Below the pieces are notes generated by a model, which was not told where the DNA came from, made no database searches, and was given only the letters and a program-made list of their open reading frames with translations. This document shows positions 6,696 through 14,559 of a DNA stretch of 23,464 nucleotides, piece by piece. Made by a program: the position numbers and the translations under genes. Positions within the stretch are counted from its first letter, which is position 1. The number at the start of each line of letters is the position of its first letter. Source of the stretch: an uncultured Lachnospiraceae bacterium (GTDB lineage: Bacteria > Bacillota > Clostridia > Lachnospirales > Lachnospiraceae); NCBI GenBank assembly GCA_947178465.1, contig CAMWYL010000009.1, positions 1 to 23,464 on the forward strand, given 5' to 3'.

Positions 6696-8087
6696 TTATT
6701 TTACGCGGGCCACTACGTCGTCAATAGTACCTGCATTCAGGAAATGGCCTTCCGGAATGTTGTCATGCTTTCCTTCGAGAATTTCTTTAAAGCCTCTGAT
6801 TGTCTCCGCGATCGGCACATACTTACCGGACATACCGGTAAACTGCTCCGCTACATGGAACGGCTGAGACAAAAATCTCTGAATCTTTCTCGCACGGTTT
6901 ACGACAACCTTATCTTCCTCTGACAGCTCGTCCATACCCAGAATTGCGATAATATCCTGCAACTCCTTATATTTCTGAAGGATCTGCTGTACGCCGCGCG
7001 CTACCTCATAGTGCTCCTGACCTACAATACGCGGGTCAAGGATTCTGGAGGTAGACTCCAAGGGATCAACCGCCGGATAAATACCAAGCTCCACGATAGA
7101 ACGCGAAAGAACGGTTGTTGCATCCAAGTGCGCGAAGGTCGTCGCCGGCGCCGGGTCGGTCAGGTCGTCAGCGGGCACGTATACAGCCTGTACGGATGTG
7201 ATGGAACCGTTCTTTGTAGAAGTAATACGCTCCTGCAAAGCACCCATCTCCGTCTGCAACGTCGGCTGATAACCTACGGCTGAAGGCACACGTCCAAGCA
7301 ACGCGGAAACCTCAGAACCTGCCTGTGTGAAACGGAAAATATTATCAATGAAAAGAAGCACGTCCTTTCCACCCTTATCACGGAAATACTCAGCCATTGT
7401 AAGACCGGTAAGTCCGACTCTCATTCTTGCTCCGGGCGGCTCATTCATCTGACCAAATACCATGGCGGTCTTGCTGATAACGCCGGATTCCGTCATTTCG
7501 TTATAAAGGTCATTACCCTCTCTGGTACGCTCGCCTACACCGGTAAATACGGAGAAGCCGTCGTGCTCGTTCGCGATATTTGTAATAAGCTCCTGAATAA
7601 GTACCGTCTTACCTACGCCGGCGCCGCCGAACAGACCAATCTTACCACCTCTCTGATAGGGGCAGAGAAGGTCAACAACCTTGATACCTGTCTCAAGCAT
7701 CTCCGTGGATGTTGCCTGCTCCTCAAAGGAAGGTGCCGGTCTGTGAATCGGCTCATAGCCCTGTGCCTCAGGAGCCGGTTTGTTATCTATCGGTTCGCCA
7801 AGTACGTTAAACATACGTCCAAGTGTGCTCTCACCGACAGGAACCGTAATCGGTGCGCCCGTTGAAACAGCGTCCATTCCTCTTACAAGTCCGTCAGTAG
7901 GCCCCATGGCGATACATCTTACCGTATCATCACCCAAATGCTGTGCAACTTCCAGTGTCAGCTCCGTATTATCAGCTCTTGTGATTTTAATCGCGTCGTT
8001 CAACTCGGGAAGCTGTCCCTCATTGAACTTCACGTCGAGAACCGCACCGATAATCTGGGTAACTTTACCAATTATCTTATCTGCCAT
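6696..8087 (-). CDS. atpD: ATP synthase F1 beta subunit (catalytic)
   Basis: 463 residues, full length. It carries the catalytic nucleotide sites of F1. Visible motifs are the P-loop GGAGVGKT, the catalytic glutamate in GERTREG, the Walker B strand VLLFIDNIFR, and the lever motif DELSEED. The ATG at 8087 is preceded by AGAGGAAA at suitable distance. The gene lies between atpG (33 bases upstream) and atpC. Confidence 0.98.
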   Translation of the reverse strand: MADKIIGKVTQIIGAVLDVKFNEGQLPELNDAIKITRADNTELTLEVAQHLGDDTVRCIAMGPTDGLVRGMDAVSTGAPITVPVGESTLGRMFNVLGEPIDNKPAPEAQGYEPIHRPAPSFEEQATSTEMLETGIKVVDLLCPYQRGGKIGLFGGAGVGKTVLIQELITNIANEHDGFSVFTGVGERTREGNDLYNEMTESGVISKTAMVFGQMNEPPGARMRVGLTGLTMAEYFRDKGGKDVLLFIDNIFRFTQAGSEVSALLGRVPSAVGYQPTLQTEMGALQERITSTKNGSITSVQAVYVPADDLTDPAPATTFAHLDATTVLSRSIVELGIYPAVDPLESTSRILDPRIVGQEHYEVARGVQQILQKYKELQDIIAILGMDELSEEDKVVVNRARKIQRFLSQPFHVAEQFTGMSGKYVPIAETIRGFKEILEGKHDNIPEGHFLNAGTIDDVVARVK

Positions 8088-8120
8088 CTCTTTGTTTCCT
8101 CTCTATATTATTTATTGTTT

Positions 8121-8972
8121 TTATGATATCGCCTGAGCGCCTGCGATAATCTCCGTCAATTCCTGCGTAATCGCACCCTGACGTGCCCTGTTGTAGAGCA
8201 GTGACAGGCTGGAGATCATCTCCTCCGCATTGTTGGTCGCATTGTCCATCGCCTGCATTCGGGCGCCGTTCTCACTTGCCACGGCCTCAATCATCGCTCC
8301 GTATATCAGGCTTGTGATATACTTCGGGATAATAAGGTCGATCGCGTCCTCTGTCTCAGGCTCAAAATCCAATACTGCCTTATCTTCGTTGCTGCGCTCA
8401 TCCTCTATCTTAATAGGAAGCAGCTTTAACCGAGTCGGTATATGTGTCACAGTATTCTTAAAGCCGGTATAAACAATATAAATCTCACCGACCTTGCCGG
8501 CTGCAAAATCACTAAGCACCCGATTACTGATCGTCATCGCATCCGCGTAGATCGGCTCCTCAATCGCGTCGGAATAATCCTCGCCCATCTCATAGCCAAG
8601 CCGCGTAAATGTGTCCCTTCCCTTACTTCCTATCGGGTAAATAATCAAGTCATCCTTATTCCATTCATTGTCCCTTACGAGCTTTATGATATTGGAATTA
8701 TACCCTCCGGCAAGTCCCCTGTTGGCTGTAATGACGATTACTGCCTTTTTGGGAGAGTCATTCGGCTTCAGGAACGGATGATTGATATCCCCTGCTTTGG
8801 AAAGCATGGAAACCACCGTGTCATACATGCAGTTGAAGTATGTCTTAGACTTCTCTGCACGTCCCTTCGCCCTTTGCAGTTTGACGGTGGAAACAAGCTT
8901 CATGGCCTTTGTAATCTGCTGCGTACTCTGTACGGAGCTCTTACGCCTTTTTATGTCTCTCATTGAGGCCAT
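8121..8972 (-). CDS. atpG: ATP synthase F1 gamma subunit (central rotor shaft)
   Basis: 283 residues, normal length. Gamma turns inside the alpha3-beta3 ring and couples c-ring rotation to catalysis. The N-terminal coiled-coil helix (MRDIKRRKSSVQSTQQIT, then KAMKLVS) and the C-terminal helix (ASENGARMQAMDNATNNAEEM) are both typical; the Rossmann-like centre has ITANRGLAGGYNSN. The start at 8972 has AAAGGAG in place; the frame begins MASMRD, so the second ATG, three codons on, is less well placed. Confidence 0.97.
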   Translation of the reverse strand: MASMRDIKRRKSSVQSTQQITKAMKLVSTVKLQRAKGRAEKSKTYFNCMYDTVVSMLSKAGDINHPFLKPNDSPKKAVIVITANRGLAGGYNSNIIKLVRDNEWNKDDLIIYPIGSKGRDTFTRLGYEMGEDYSDAIEEPIYADAMTISNRVLSDFAAGKVGEIYIVYTGFKNTVTHIPTRLKLLPIKIEDERSNEDKAVLDFEPETEDAIDLIIPKYITSLIYGAMIEAVASENGARMQAMDNATNNAEEMISSLSLLYNRARQGAITQELTEIIAGAQAIS

Positions 8973-9012
8973 ATGAAAACTCCTTTCTACTTAAGGTTGT
9001 CCGCTTCTTATC

Positions 9013-10518
9013 TTACTTAAAACGGCCCTTAAATTCTTCAATCGCTGCAATAAGCGTTTTCTCGGTTTCGTCTGAAATTACCTTTTCTTCCCTGATTGCC
9101 TTCGGCACCTGCGGATACTTCGTATCAAGGAACTCAAAGAGCTCTGCTTCAAACCTTGTTATCTCGCTTACAGGCACATCCAACAGATACTTCTTCGTAG
9201 CCACAAACAGGATGATAACCTGATACTCAACAGCCATCGGCTTATACTGCGGCTGCTTCAGGATCTCCTTGATTCGCGCACCCTGCTCCAATCTCTCCTT
9301 GGTATCAGGGTCAAGGTCAGAACCGAACTGTGCGAAGGAAGCAAGCTCTCTGTACTGCGCAAGCTCTGTACGGATAGGACCCGCAATCTTCTTCATCGCC
9401 TTAATCTGAGCGGAACCACCAACTCGCGATACGGAAAGACCCGCGTTTACGGCCGGACGGAAGCCCGAATTGAACATCTCCGTCTCAAGATAAATCTGAC
9501 CGTCTGTAATGGAAATAACGTTTGTCGGAATATACGCGGAAACGTCGCCGGCCTGCGTCTCAATAATCGGCAGCGCCGTAATGGATCCTCCGCCGTACTC
9601 ATCGTTCATACGGCATGCACGCTCAAGAAGTCTTGAGTGGAGGTAGAATACGTCTCCGGGGAAAGCCTCACGTCCGGGCGGACGCTTCAGGAGCAAGGAG
9701 AGTGTACGGTATGCAACAGCGTGCTTACTCAAGTCATCATAAATGATGAGTACGTCCTCGCCATTCTCCATCCATTCCTCGCCGATCGTACAGCCCGAAT
9801 ACGGTGCAATGTACTGCAACGGCGCAAGCTCGCTGGCTGTCGCAGCCACGATTGTCGTGTATGCCATCGCGCCAAATTCCTCCAGCGTCTTAACAATGCT
9901 TGCAACGGTAGAAGCCTTCTGACCGATTGCAACATAGATACATTTAACATTCTGTCCCTTCTGGTTGATAATGGTGTCAATCGCAATCGCAGTCTTACCG
10001 GTCTGTCTGTCACCGATAATCAGCTCTCGCTGTCCTCTACCGATGGGAACCATGGCGTCAATCGCCTTAATACCTGTCTGAAGCGGTGTATCAACGCTCT
10101 TTCTGGTGATAACACCGGATGCTACTCTTTCAATTTGACGATATTTTGTTGTCGCGACAGGACCCTTGCCGTCAATCGGCTGACCAAGAGCATTTACTAC
10201 ACGTCCGAGCATTGCATCGCCAACCGGCACCTCTACAACACGGCCTGTAGTCTTTACAGTATCACCTTCATTAATGTTTTTGGAGCTTCCAAGCAATACG
10301 GCACCTACATTGTCCTCCTCAAGGTTCATAACCATTCCGTAAACCTCTCCGGGGAACTCCAACAACTCGCCCTGCATTGCTTTTTCCAGTCCATGTACAC
10401 GTGCAATACCATCCGCCACCTGAATAACCGTACCGACTTCCGATACTTCCAAATCAGAGGCGTATCTCTTTATCTGATCCTTAATCACAGAACTTATCTC
10501 TTCTGGTCTTAAATTCAT
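9013..10518 (-). CDS. atpA: ATP synthase F1 alpha subunit
   Basis: 501 residues, full length. The subunit alternates with beta in the F1 head and holds non-catalytic nucleotide sites. Motifs seen are the N-terminal MNLRPEEISSVIK helix that meets delta, the P-loop GDRQTGKT, the Walker B strand VLIIYDDL, and the arginine finger in NAGLSVSRVGGSAQ. AAAGGTG lies upstream of the ATG. The long plus-strand frame inside this gene is a shadow. Confidence 0.98.
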   Translation of the reverse strand: MNLRPEEISSVIKDQIKRYASDLEVSEVGTVIQVADGIARVHGLEKAMQGELLEFPGEVYGMVMNLEEDNVGAVLLGSSKNINEGDTVKTTGRVVEVPVGDAMLGRVVNALGQPIDGKGPVATTKYRQIERVASGVITRKSVDTPLQTGIKAIDAMVPIGRGQRELIIGDRQTGKTAIAIDTIINQKGQNVKCIYVAIGQKASTVASIVKTLEEFGAMAYTTIVAATASELAPLQYIAPYSGCTIGEEWMENGEDVLIIYDDLSKHAVAYRTLSLLLKRPPGREAFPGDVFYLHSRLLERACRMNDEYGGGSITALPIIETQAGDVSAYIPTNVISITDGQIYLETEMFNSGFRPAVNAGLSVSRVGGSAQIKAMKKIAGPIRTELAQYRELASFAQFGSDLDPDTKERLEQGARIKEILKQPQYKPMAVEYQVIILFVATKKYLLDVPVSEITRFEAELFEFLDTKYPQVPKAIREEKVISDETEKTLIAAIEEFKGRFK

Positions 10519-10545
10519 ATGGAACTACACCTTTCTTTGTTCGTT

Positions 10546-11091
10546 TTATAGCTGAATTGCAAATAAATCACGCTCCAGCTTATCCAATTTTGTACGAATA
10601 CTGCTGTCCACAACTCTGTCACCCATTCGGATAACCATTCCCCCGATCAAGTCTGCATCTACCTTGTAGCTGCACTCAATGGTTTCATATTTGGTGGTAG
10701 CAAGTAAACGCTTCTCAATTTCACTTTTTTCCCTGTCTTCAAGCGCTATGGCAGTTGTGACATATGCCGTACCGATATGATTGTACTCCTTTATGCTTGC
10801 GATAATCTCAAGCAGGATCGCCTCAATCTCGGTATATCTGTCCTTCTCGACGATTGTTACGAGAAAGCCCACCAGCTCCTTGCTGATTTTGCCGTCAAAT
10901 ACGTTCTTCACCACCTGAATCTTTTCCTCCTTGGGAATTTTCGGGTGGTTCATAAACTGTCCGAATTCCGTATTTGTACGAATGACTTCAAGAAGTCCCG
11001 TAACCTCCTCTAAGAACAGCGAGGTCTTATTCTCCTCCACGGCAAGCTCAAACAACGCCTGCGCATATGTCTTGGAAATTAGCTTAGCCAT
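10546..11091 (-). CDS. atpH: ATP synthase F1 delta subunit (OSCP)
   Basis: 181 residues, normal length. Delta links the top of F1 to the peripheral b stalk. The N-terminal six-helix domain starts ISKTYAQALFELAVEE, and the C-terminal domain holds the family pattern DADLIGGMVIRMGDRVVDSS. Its ATG at 11091 lies inside the end of atpF, a 13-base overlap, which suggests coupled translation; GGTGAT lies upstream. Confidence 0.97.
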   Translation of the reverse strand: MAKLISKTYAQALFELAVEENKTSLFLEEVTGLLEVIRTNTEFGQFMNHPKIPKEEKIQVVKNVFDGKISKELVGFLVTIVEKDRYTEIEAILLEIIASIKEYNHIGTAYVTTAIALEDREKSEIEKRLLATTKYETIECSYKVDADLIGGMVIRMGDRVVDSSIRTKLDKLERDLFAIQL

Positions 11092-11621
11092 GTGCTATCA
11101 CCTATTTCTTTCAAAGTTTCCTCAATGAGTTCATGCTGAGCGTTTGTATCAATGTTCGCCTGAACGATTTTGGCCGCCATCACGGAAGCAACCGCTATCA
11201 TCTCGCGTTTTACTTCGTCGGCCATCTTCTGCTTCTCAAGCTCTGCCTCGACTCTGGCTCTCTCCACAATTTTTGCCGCCTCTGCCTTGGCATCCGCAAC
11301 AATCTTTGCTTCGTTTTCCATGCCGCGTTTACGGGCATCAGCCAGGATTCCTTCCGCTTCTTTGTCTACCTGATTAAGCTTCTCTTCATAGAGGGCGCGA
11401 TTCTTTGCAGCCTCTTCCTTATCCGAAGCCGCCTGCTCCAGCTCGCCCTTAATCTTCTCCTGTCTGTCGGAAAGCATCTTTCTTACCGGATTGAATAAGA
11501 AATGCGATGCAAACAGAAAGAGAAAGAACATTGCTATGATCATTAAAACCGCATCCGCCAAGAGCTGGAAGTCCAAGTCAAACAATCGGCTTAATCCCAC
11601 TGTCTCGGTAGCAAGTATCAT
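11079..11621 (-). CDS. atpF: ATP synthase F0 b subunit (peripheral stalk)
   Basis: 180 residues. One N-terminal membrane span (about 20-42, LLADAVLMIIAMFFLFLF) is followed by the conserved HFLFNPVRKML and a long charged, Ala-rich coiled coil that reaches up to delta. It has AAGGAGG upstream of the ATG. The end overlaps atpH by 13 bases. There is only one b gene, so a b homodimer is expected, not the b/b' pair of photosynthetic bacteria. Confidence 0.97.
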   Translation of the reverse strand: MILATETVGLSRLFDLDFQLLADAVLMIIAMFFLFLFASHFLFNPVRKMLSDRQEKIKGELEQAASDKEEAAKNRALYEEKLNQVDKEAEGILADARKRGMENEAKIVADAKAEAAKIVERARVEAELEKQKMADEVKREMIAVASVMAAKIVQANIDTNAQHELIEETLKEIGDSTWLS

Positions 11622-11660
11622 GCCTTTAGCCTCCTTTCAGTTTCGTTTTGTTTATCCGTT

Positions 11661-11915
11661 TTAAGGTACTAAAGGTTTTACGAACAGTAACAGCATGGCT
11701 ACAAGCAGACCATAAAGACCTGTTGTCTCGGCAACGGCCTGTCCAAGTAACATGGTTGAGGTTACATCAGACTTTGCGCCCGGATTTCTGCCTACTGCTG
11801 CTGCCGCATGTCCTGCTGCGATACCCTGACCTACACCGGGTCCGATACCTGCGATAACCGCAAGTCCTGCGCCGATTGCTGAACAACCTAAGATAAAGTT
11901 TGAATTAAATTCCAT
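11661..11915 (-). CDS. atpE: ATP synthase F0 c subunit (rotor ring), Na+-type binding site
   Basis: 84 residues, two membrane helices joined by the polar loop AVGRNPGA. The ion-carrying glutamate is E63. Around it are Q30, V61, T64, T65 and Y68. Shifted by two, these match the sodium-coordinating set described for Ilyobacter tartaricus (Q32, V63, E65, S66, T67, Y70), with Ser replaced by Thr, which still offers a hydroxyl. Coupling to Na+ is therefore predicted; H+ use cannot be excluded from sequence. An optimal AGGAGG site with an A/T-rich leader fits the need for many copies per complex. Confidence 0.97.
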   Translation of the reverse strand: MEFNSNFILGCSAIGAGLAVIAGIGPGVGQGIAAGHAAAAVGRNPGAKSDVTSTMLLGQAVAETTGLYGLLVAMLLLFVKPLVP

Positions 11916-11924
11916 AATTAATTT

Positions 11925-11930
11925 CCTCCT
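11925..11930 (-). promoter_or_regulatory. Consensus ribosome binding site of atpE in an A/T-rich leader
   Basis: AGGAGG lies nine bases before the ATG, flanked on both sides by almost pure A/T sequence. This is the most favourable translation start in the operon and fits the high copy number of the c subunit. Confidence 0.7.
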
Positions 11931-11965
11931 GAAAAATAATAATTAAAGTAAATTCTTTTCGTTTT

Positions 11966-12682
11966 TTAACCTTCAATTGCATTGTTGATATACGTCATTG
12001 TCAGCATACAGAATACATATGTCTGAATTGCTCCGGAGAACAAATCGAAGTATACATGCAATGCTGCCGGCCATGCTGTCGCAATAAAGCCGAGCAAGCC
12101 GTATATCAATGCCATCATAACAGTTCCCGACAAAACGTTTGCGAACAAACGCAGGGACAGTGAAATCGGAACTGCAATGTCACCGATAATGTTAATCGGC
12201 GCCCAAATCGGCCACGGGTCACACAGTCCCTTGATAACGCCCTTAACCTTCTGGTATTTGAACTTGTTAAAGGTAATCAAGGTAAAGGTAATCAGACCAA
12301 GCGCAAGTGTAACGCCATAGTCCGCCGTCGGCGGCCGCAGCCCGAACAGACCCGAAATATTGCTGAGCAGAATGAAAATAAACAGTATGCCGATGTAATT
12401 GGCAAATGGCGCCGCGTTCTTTCCCATAACGCCGCCGATCATCTTGTCCAGCATTTCCACAACGAGCTCCGCCACATTCTGGAAACCCTTCGGAACCTCC
12501 GTCGCACGCTTGATTGCCCGATTCGCGCATAAACAGAAGATACAGATCATCAGTATGACGATGAAAAGGCACACGTGCGTAGTTGTTATCCAAAGCTTCT
12601 GTCCAAAAAGCTCATACTGGAAAACGCCATGGACCATAAAGTCGATATCGTCGGCCGAGGATAACAAAATTCCTGCACCCAT
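11966..12682 (-). CDS. atpB: ATP synthase F0 a subunit (stator channel)
   Basis: 238 residues with about five membrane helices. It forms the ion half-channels beside the c ring. The essential arginine is in PISLSLRLFANVLSG, and the conserved GLRPPTADYGVTLALGL and late FSGAIQTYVFCMLTMTYI segments are present. The N-terminus is short and faces outside. AAGGAGGTGG precedes the ATG. It follows atpI by 21 bases, the usual order. Confidence 0.97.
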   Translation of the reverse strand: MGAGILLSSADDIDFMVHGVFQYELFGQKLWITTTHVCLFIVILMICIFCLCANRAIKRATEVPKGFQNVAELVVEMLDKMIGGVMGKNAAPFANYIGILFIFILLSNISGLFGLRPPTADYGVTLALGLITFTLITFNKFKYQKVKGVIKGLCDPWPIWAPINIIGDIAVPISLSLRLFANVLSGTVMMALIYGLLGFIATAWPAALHVYFDLFSGAIQTYVFCMLTMTYINNAIEG

Positions 12683-12703
12683 AAATCCACCTCCTTATCT
12701 TTT

Positions 12704-13141
12704 TTATTCAGTTTTTGCTTGTTCCATCTCATTTTTCTCTTCTTGATGAGACAACTTCTTAAATAACGGCTGCAAATAGGCTGATACCTTGAGTCCCATC
12801 ACACCCGCGAATGCCGCCAGTGGATTTCCCACCCGGGTCACCATCAATACTCCCATAATGATCACCACGACCGCATACCTGATCAGATTTTGTCTCGTCG
12901 CTGCTGCCTGCGCCCCCTTTACATCCCTCTCCACAGCCGCATTCAAAGACAGCGCCATATGGAAAGCCATAAAAATTGCAGTAAACACTCCTATCCAGAG
13001 CCCTATACTGTAGTTTGCCTTATCCTCCACGAGAAAGACACCCACAATCTGGCACAAAACACCGAATAAAATAATGCCTGAAAGCAAACCGGGCAAAGCA
13101 GAATTAATCTCCTTCAATCTTGATATAAGGCTATTCTTCAT
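12704..13141 (-). CDS. atpI: AtpI-family membrane protein of the ATP synthase operon
   Basis: 145 residues with four predicted membrane spans. The start at 13141 (MKNSLISRLKE) was chosen because the longer frame runs back through atpZ. The length, topology and place directly before atpB fit AtpI, which is thought to help c-ring assembly or Mg2+ supply; sequence conservation in this family is low. It overlaps atpZ by 11 bases. The tail is highly charged. Confidence 0.82.
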   Translation of the reverse strand: MKNSLISRLKEINSALPGLLSGIILFGVLCQIVGVFLVEDKANYSIGLWIGVFTAIFMAFHMALSLNAAVERDVKGAQAAATRQNLIRYAVVVIIMGVLMVTRVGNPLAAFAGVMGLKVSAYLQPLFKKLSHQEEKNEMEQAKTE

Positions 13142-13373
13142 CCTTCTTATCTCCCTCGTATATTCTCTTTGCCAGAATGAAGACGTTGCGAAAGCCGGCC
13201 AGCGCCCCGACAAAGAAAAGCAAAACAAACCAGATCACGGTATGGAATATCTTGTCAATATACCAACCCGCAAAGCAACATAAAAATATTGGAACGAGCA
13301 TATTGATTCCGAACTGGGTGATAACTGCCAACGATTGATAAACCGTGCGATTATACTTTTTCTTTCTTCCCAT
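13131..13373 (-). CDS. atpZ: AtpZ-like small membrane protein, first gene of the ATP synthase operon
   Basis: 80 residues: a basic N-terminus (MGRKKKYNRT), then two membrane helices about 18-38 and 45-65, with the AtpZ-type features LVPIFLCCFAGWYIDK and GALAGFRNVF. Family members precede atpI in Firmicutes and have been linked to assembly of the ATP synthase and to divalent ion transport together with AtpI. The start at 13373 was chosen because GGAGGAG lies six bases upstream. It overlaps atpI by 11 bases. Confidence 0.85.
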   Translation of the reverse strand: MGRKKKYNRTVYQSLAVITQFGINMLVPIFLCCFAGWYIDKIFHTVIWFVLLFFVGALAGFRNVFILAKRIYEGDKKDEE

Positions 13374-13447
13374 CAGAACTCCTCCATATGCCGATATGCT
13401 CAAATATTTCTATGTTATGATACCCCAATTTCCGATACCTGACTTTT

Positions 13448-13476
13448 ATTATATAAAATTTTAGCGATTGTGTCCA
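13448..13476 (-). promoter_or_regulatory. Promoter of the ATP synthase operon
   Basis: On the minus strand TGGACA (13471-13476) and TATAAT (13448-13453) are 17 bases apart. The start would be near 13442, giving a leader of about 70 bases before atpZ. No other convincing promoter is seen inside the operon. Confidence 0.8.
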
Positions 13477-13553
13477 GTAAATGTACCATTTTTTGTAATT
13501 TTTTCGTCAAAAAGGTTGAGTATGCAAACATAATTCGCAGGCGCATTTTTCCC

Positions 13554-13582
13554 TTGCAGTCCACGGATAAACACGATACAAT
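13554..13582 (+). promoter_or_regulatory. Promoter of the DUF402 gene
   Basis: TTGCAG (13554-13559) and TACAAT (13577-13582) are 17 bases apart. It points away from the ATP synthase promoter, about 80 bases away, so the two transcripts diverge. Confidence 0.7.
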
Positions 13583-13631
13583 AGAAAAAACACAGACGTG
13601 AGCGCCCGAAGCGGTGCCGGAAGGAGCGGAT

Positions 13632-14120
13632 ATGGATATCTACAGAAAACGTATGATTCCCGATGAATGTATTCTCTTAAAGGATGACGAAATTCTTGAA
13701 ATCACGGACGATTTTCTTATCACCCGCTGGAAAACACTGAAGCCGCGACGCGATTTTCATCACGGCTATTCCTGCTATTATTTCAAATACGGCTGCAAGG
13801 TAAGCAAATTCTACCGTGAGGATAATACGCTCCTGTACTGGTACTGTGACATTGTAGACTATGATTATCGCAAGGAAACTGACACACTTGTCGTAACGGA
13901 TTTGCTCGCGGACGTCATCATCTATCCCGACGGCTATGTCAAAGTTCTTGACATCAACGAGCTTGCAATTGCGCTCGAGAAAAAGCTGTGCAGCCCCGAA
14001 TTGGTAACACAGGCGCTCCGACGTCTGGACACACTTCTGAACATGATCTATGACGATAAATTTGAAGTCCTGAACCAACGCATTGAGAAATGGGTGGAGG
14101 AAAAGACTCCGAACGCTTAG
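13632..14120 (+). CDS. DUF402 family protein (possible nucleotide phosphatase)
   Basis: 162 residues, cytoplasmic. The DUF402 core is visible: LLYWYCDIVDY and, later, DLLADVIIYPDGYVKVLD, with the acidic residues that bind divalent metal in family members. Some relatives (Ntdp-type, B. subtilis YgaC-like) hydrolyse nucleoside tri- and diphosphates, and FomD is another member; which substrate applies here is unknown. A C-terminal helical extension of about 45 residues is present. The start at 13632 follows AAGGAG; the upstream ATG-containing frame has no site. Its stop codon overlaps that of the convergent next gene. Confidence 0.85.
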   Translation: MDIYRKRMIPDECILLKDDEILEITDDFLITRWKTLKPRRDFHHGYSCYYFKYGCKVSKFYREDNTLLYWYCDIVDYDYRKETDTLVVTDLLADVIIYPDGYVKVLDINELAIALEKKLCSPELVTQALRRLDTLLNMIYDDKFEVLNQRIEKWVEEKTPNA

Positions 14121-14125
14121 AGCGT
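14113..14125. other. Small hairpin spanning the overlapping convergent stop codons
   Basis: ACGCT (14113-14117) and AGCGT (14121-14125) pair over the loop TAG, which belongs to the stop codon of the DUF402 gene and overlaps the stop of the opposite gene. No T-run follows on either strand, so at best it is a weak bidirectional end signal. Confidence 0.35.
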
Positions 14126-14464
14126 CTCTTCGTCTGAATATTCCGTATATGTAATATTCTGTATCAGGCTGAATGGTTTTGTTCCATACGATGCAGGCTC
14201 ATCTGCGCTGTCCGGTTCGATTACTTCCGTACAGACATCCTCCTGCATCCGTACCGCAATCCTTTCCGTTGCGGGCGCCTTTCCGATGCCTCGTGTCCGC
14301 TGCGGCATCCGTGGGGAACGCTGCATGCCCACGCTTTTTCCATACAGCACTGTCCAAGCCCAGCGTATATCTAACGCGAAAAACAGCACGACCGACAGTA
14401 GCGCAAACAGCAGCGCCGCCATCATCAAAGCCTGCGACAGGCCCGTCATTATTTCAATTGTCAC
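14117..14464 (-). CDS. Small single-span membrane protein, unknown
   Basis: 115 residues that I do not recognise. A GTG start at 14464 fits the GGAGG site nine bases upstream. One strong hydrophobic span lies at about residues 6-32 (SQALMMAALLFALLSVVLFF), followed by a basic stretch rich in Arg and Pro and then an acidic C-terminal tail. A one-span membrane protein with a cytoplasmic basic-acidic tail is what can be said. It ends within the stop of the convergent DUF402 gene, and starts back-to-back with the beta-lactamase-like gene. Confidence 0.65.
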   Translation of the reverse strand: MTIEIMTGLSQALMMAALLFALLSVVLFFALDIRWAWTVLYGKSVGMQRSPRMPQRTRGIGKAPATERIAVRMQEDVCTEVIEPDSADEPASYGTKPFSLIQNITYTEYSDEETL

Positions 14465-14494
14465 AATTCGCACCCTCCTGTTTCAAGTAAACCA

Positions 14495-14528
14495 TTTCAT
14501 TGAAAGTCTCAACGAAAAAGAGTATAAT
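14495..14528 (+). promoter_or_regulatory. Promoter of the beta-lactamase-like gene, with a palindrome over its -35
   Basis: TTGAAA (14500-14505) and TATAAT (14523-14528) are 17 bases apart. The -35 lies in the 11-bp palindrome TTTCATTGAAA (14495-14505), a possible operator shared with the divergent small membrane protein gene. Confidence 0.75.
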
Positions 14529-14559
14529 TAATCCATCAAAAAGAATTGAGGTGAATCCT

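Noticed and set aside
9637..10512. 291-residue plus-strand frame inside atpA
   Set aside because: Antisense shadow of a highly conserved gene; no start signal or family match.
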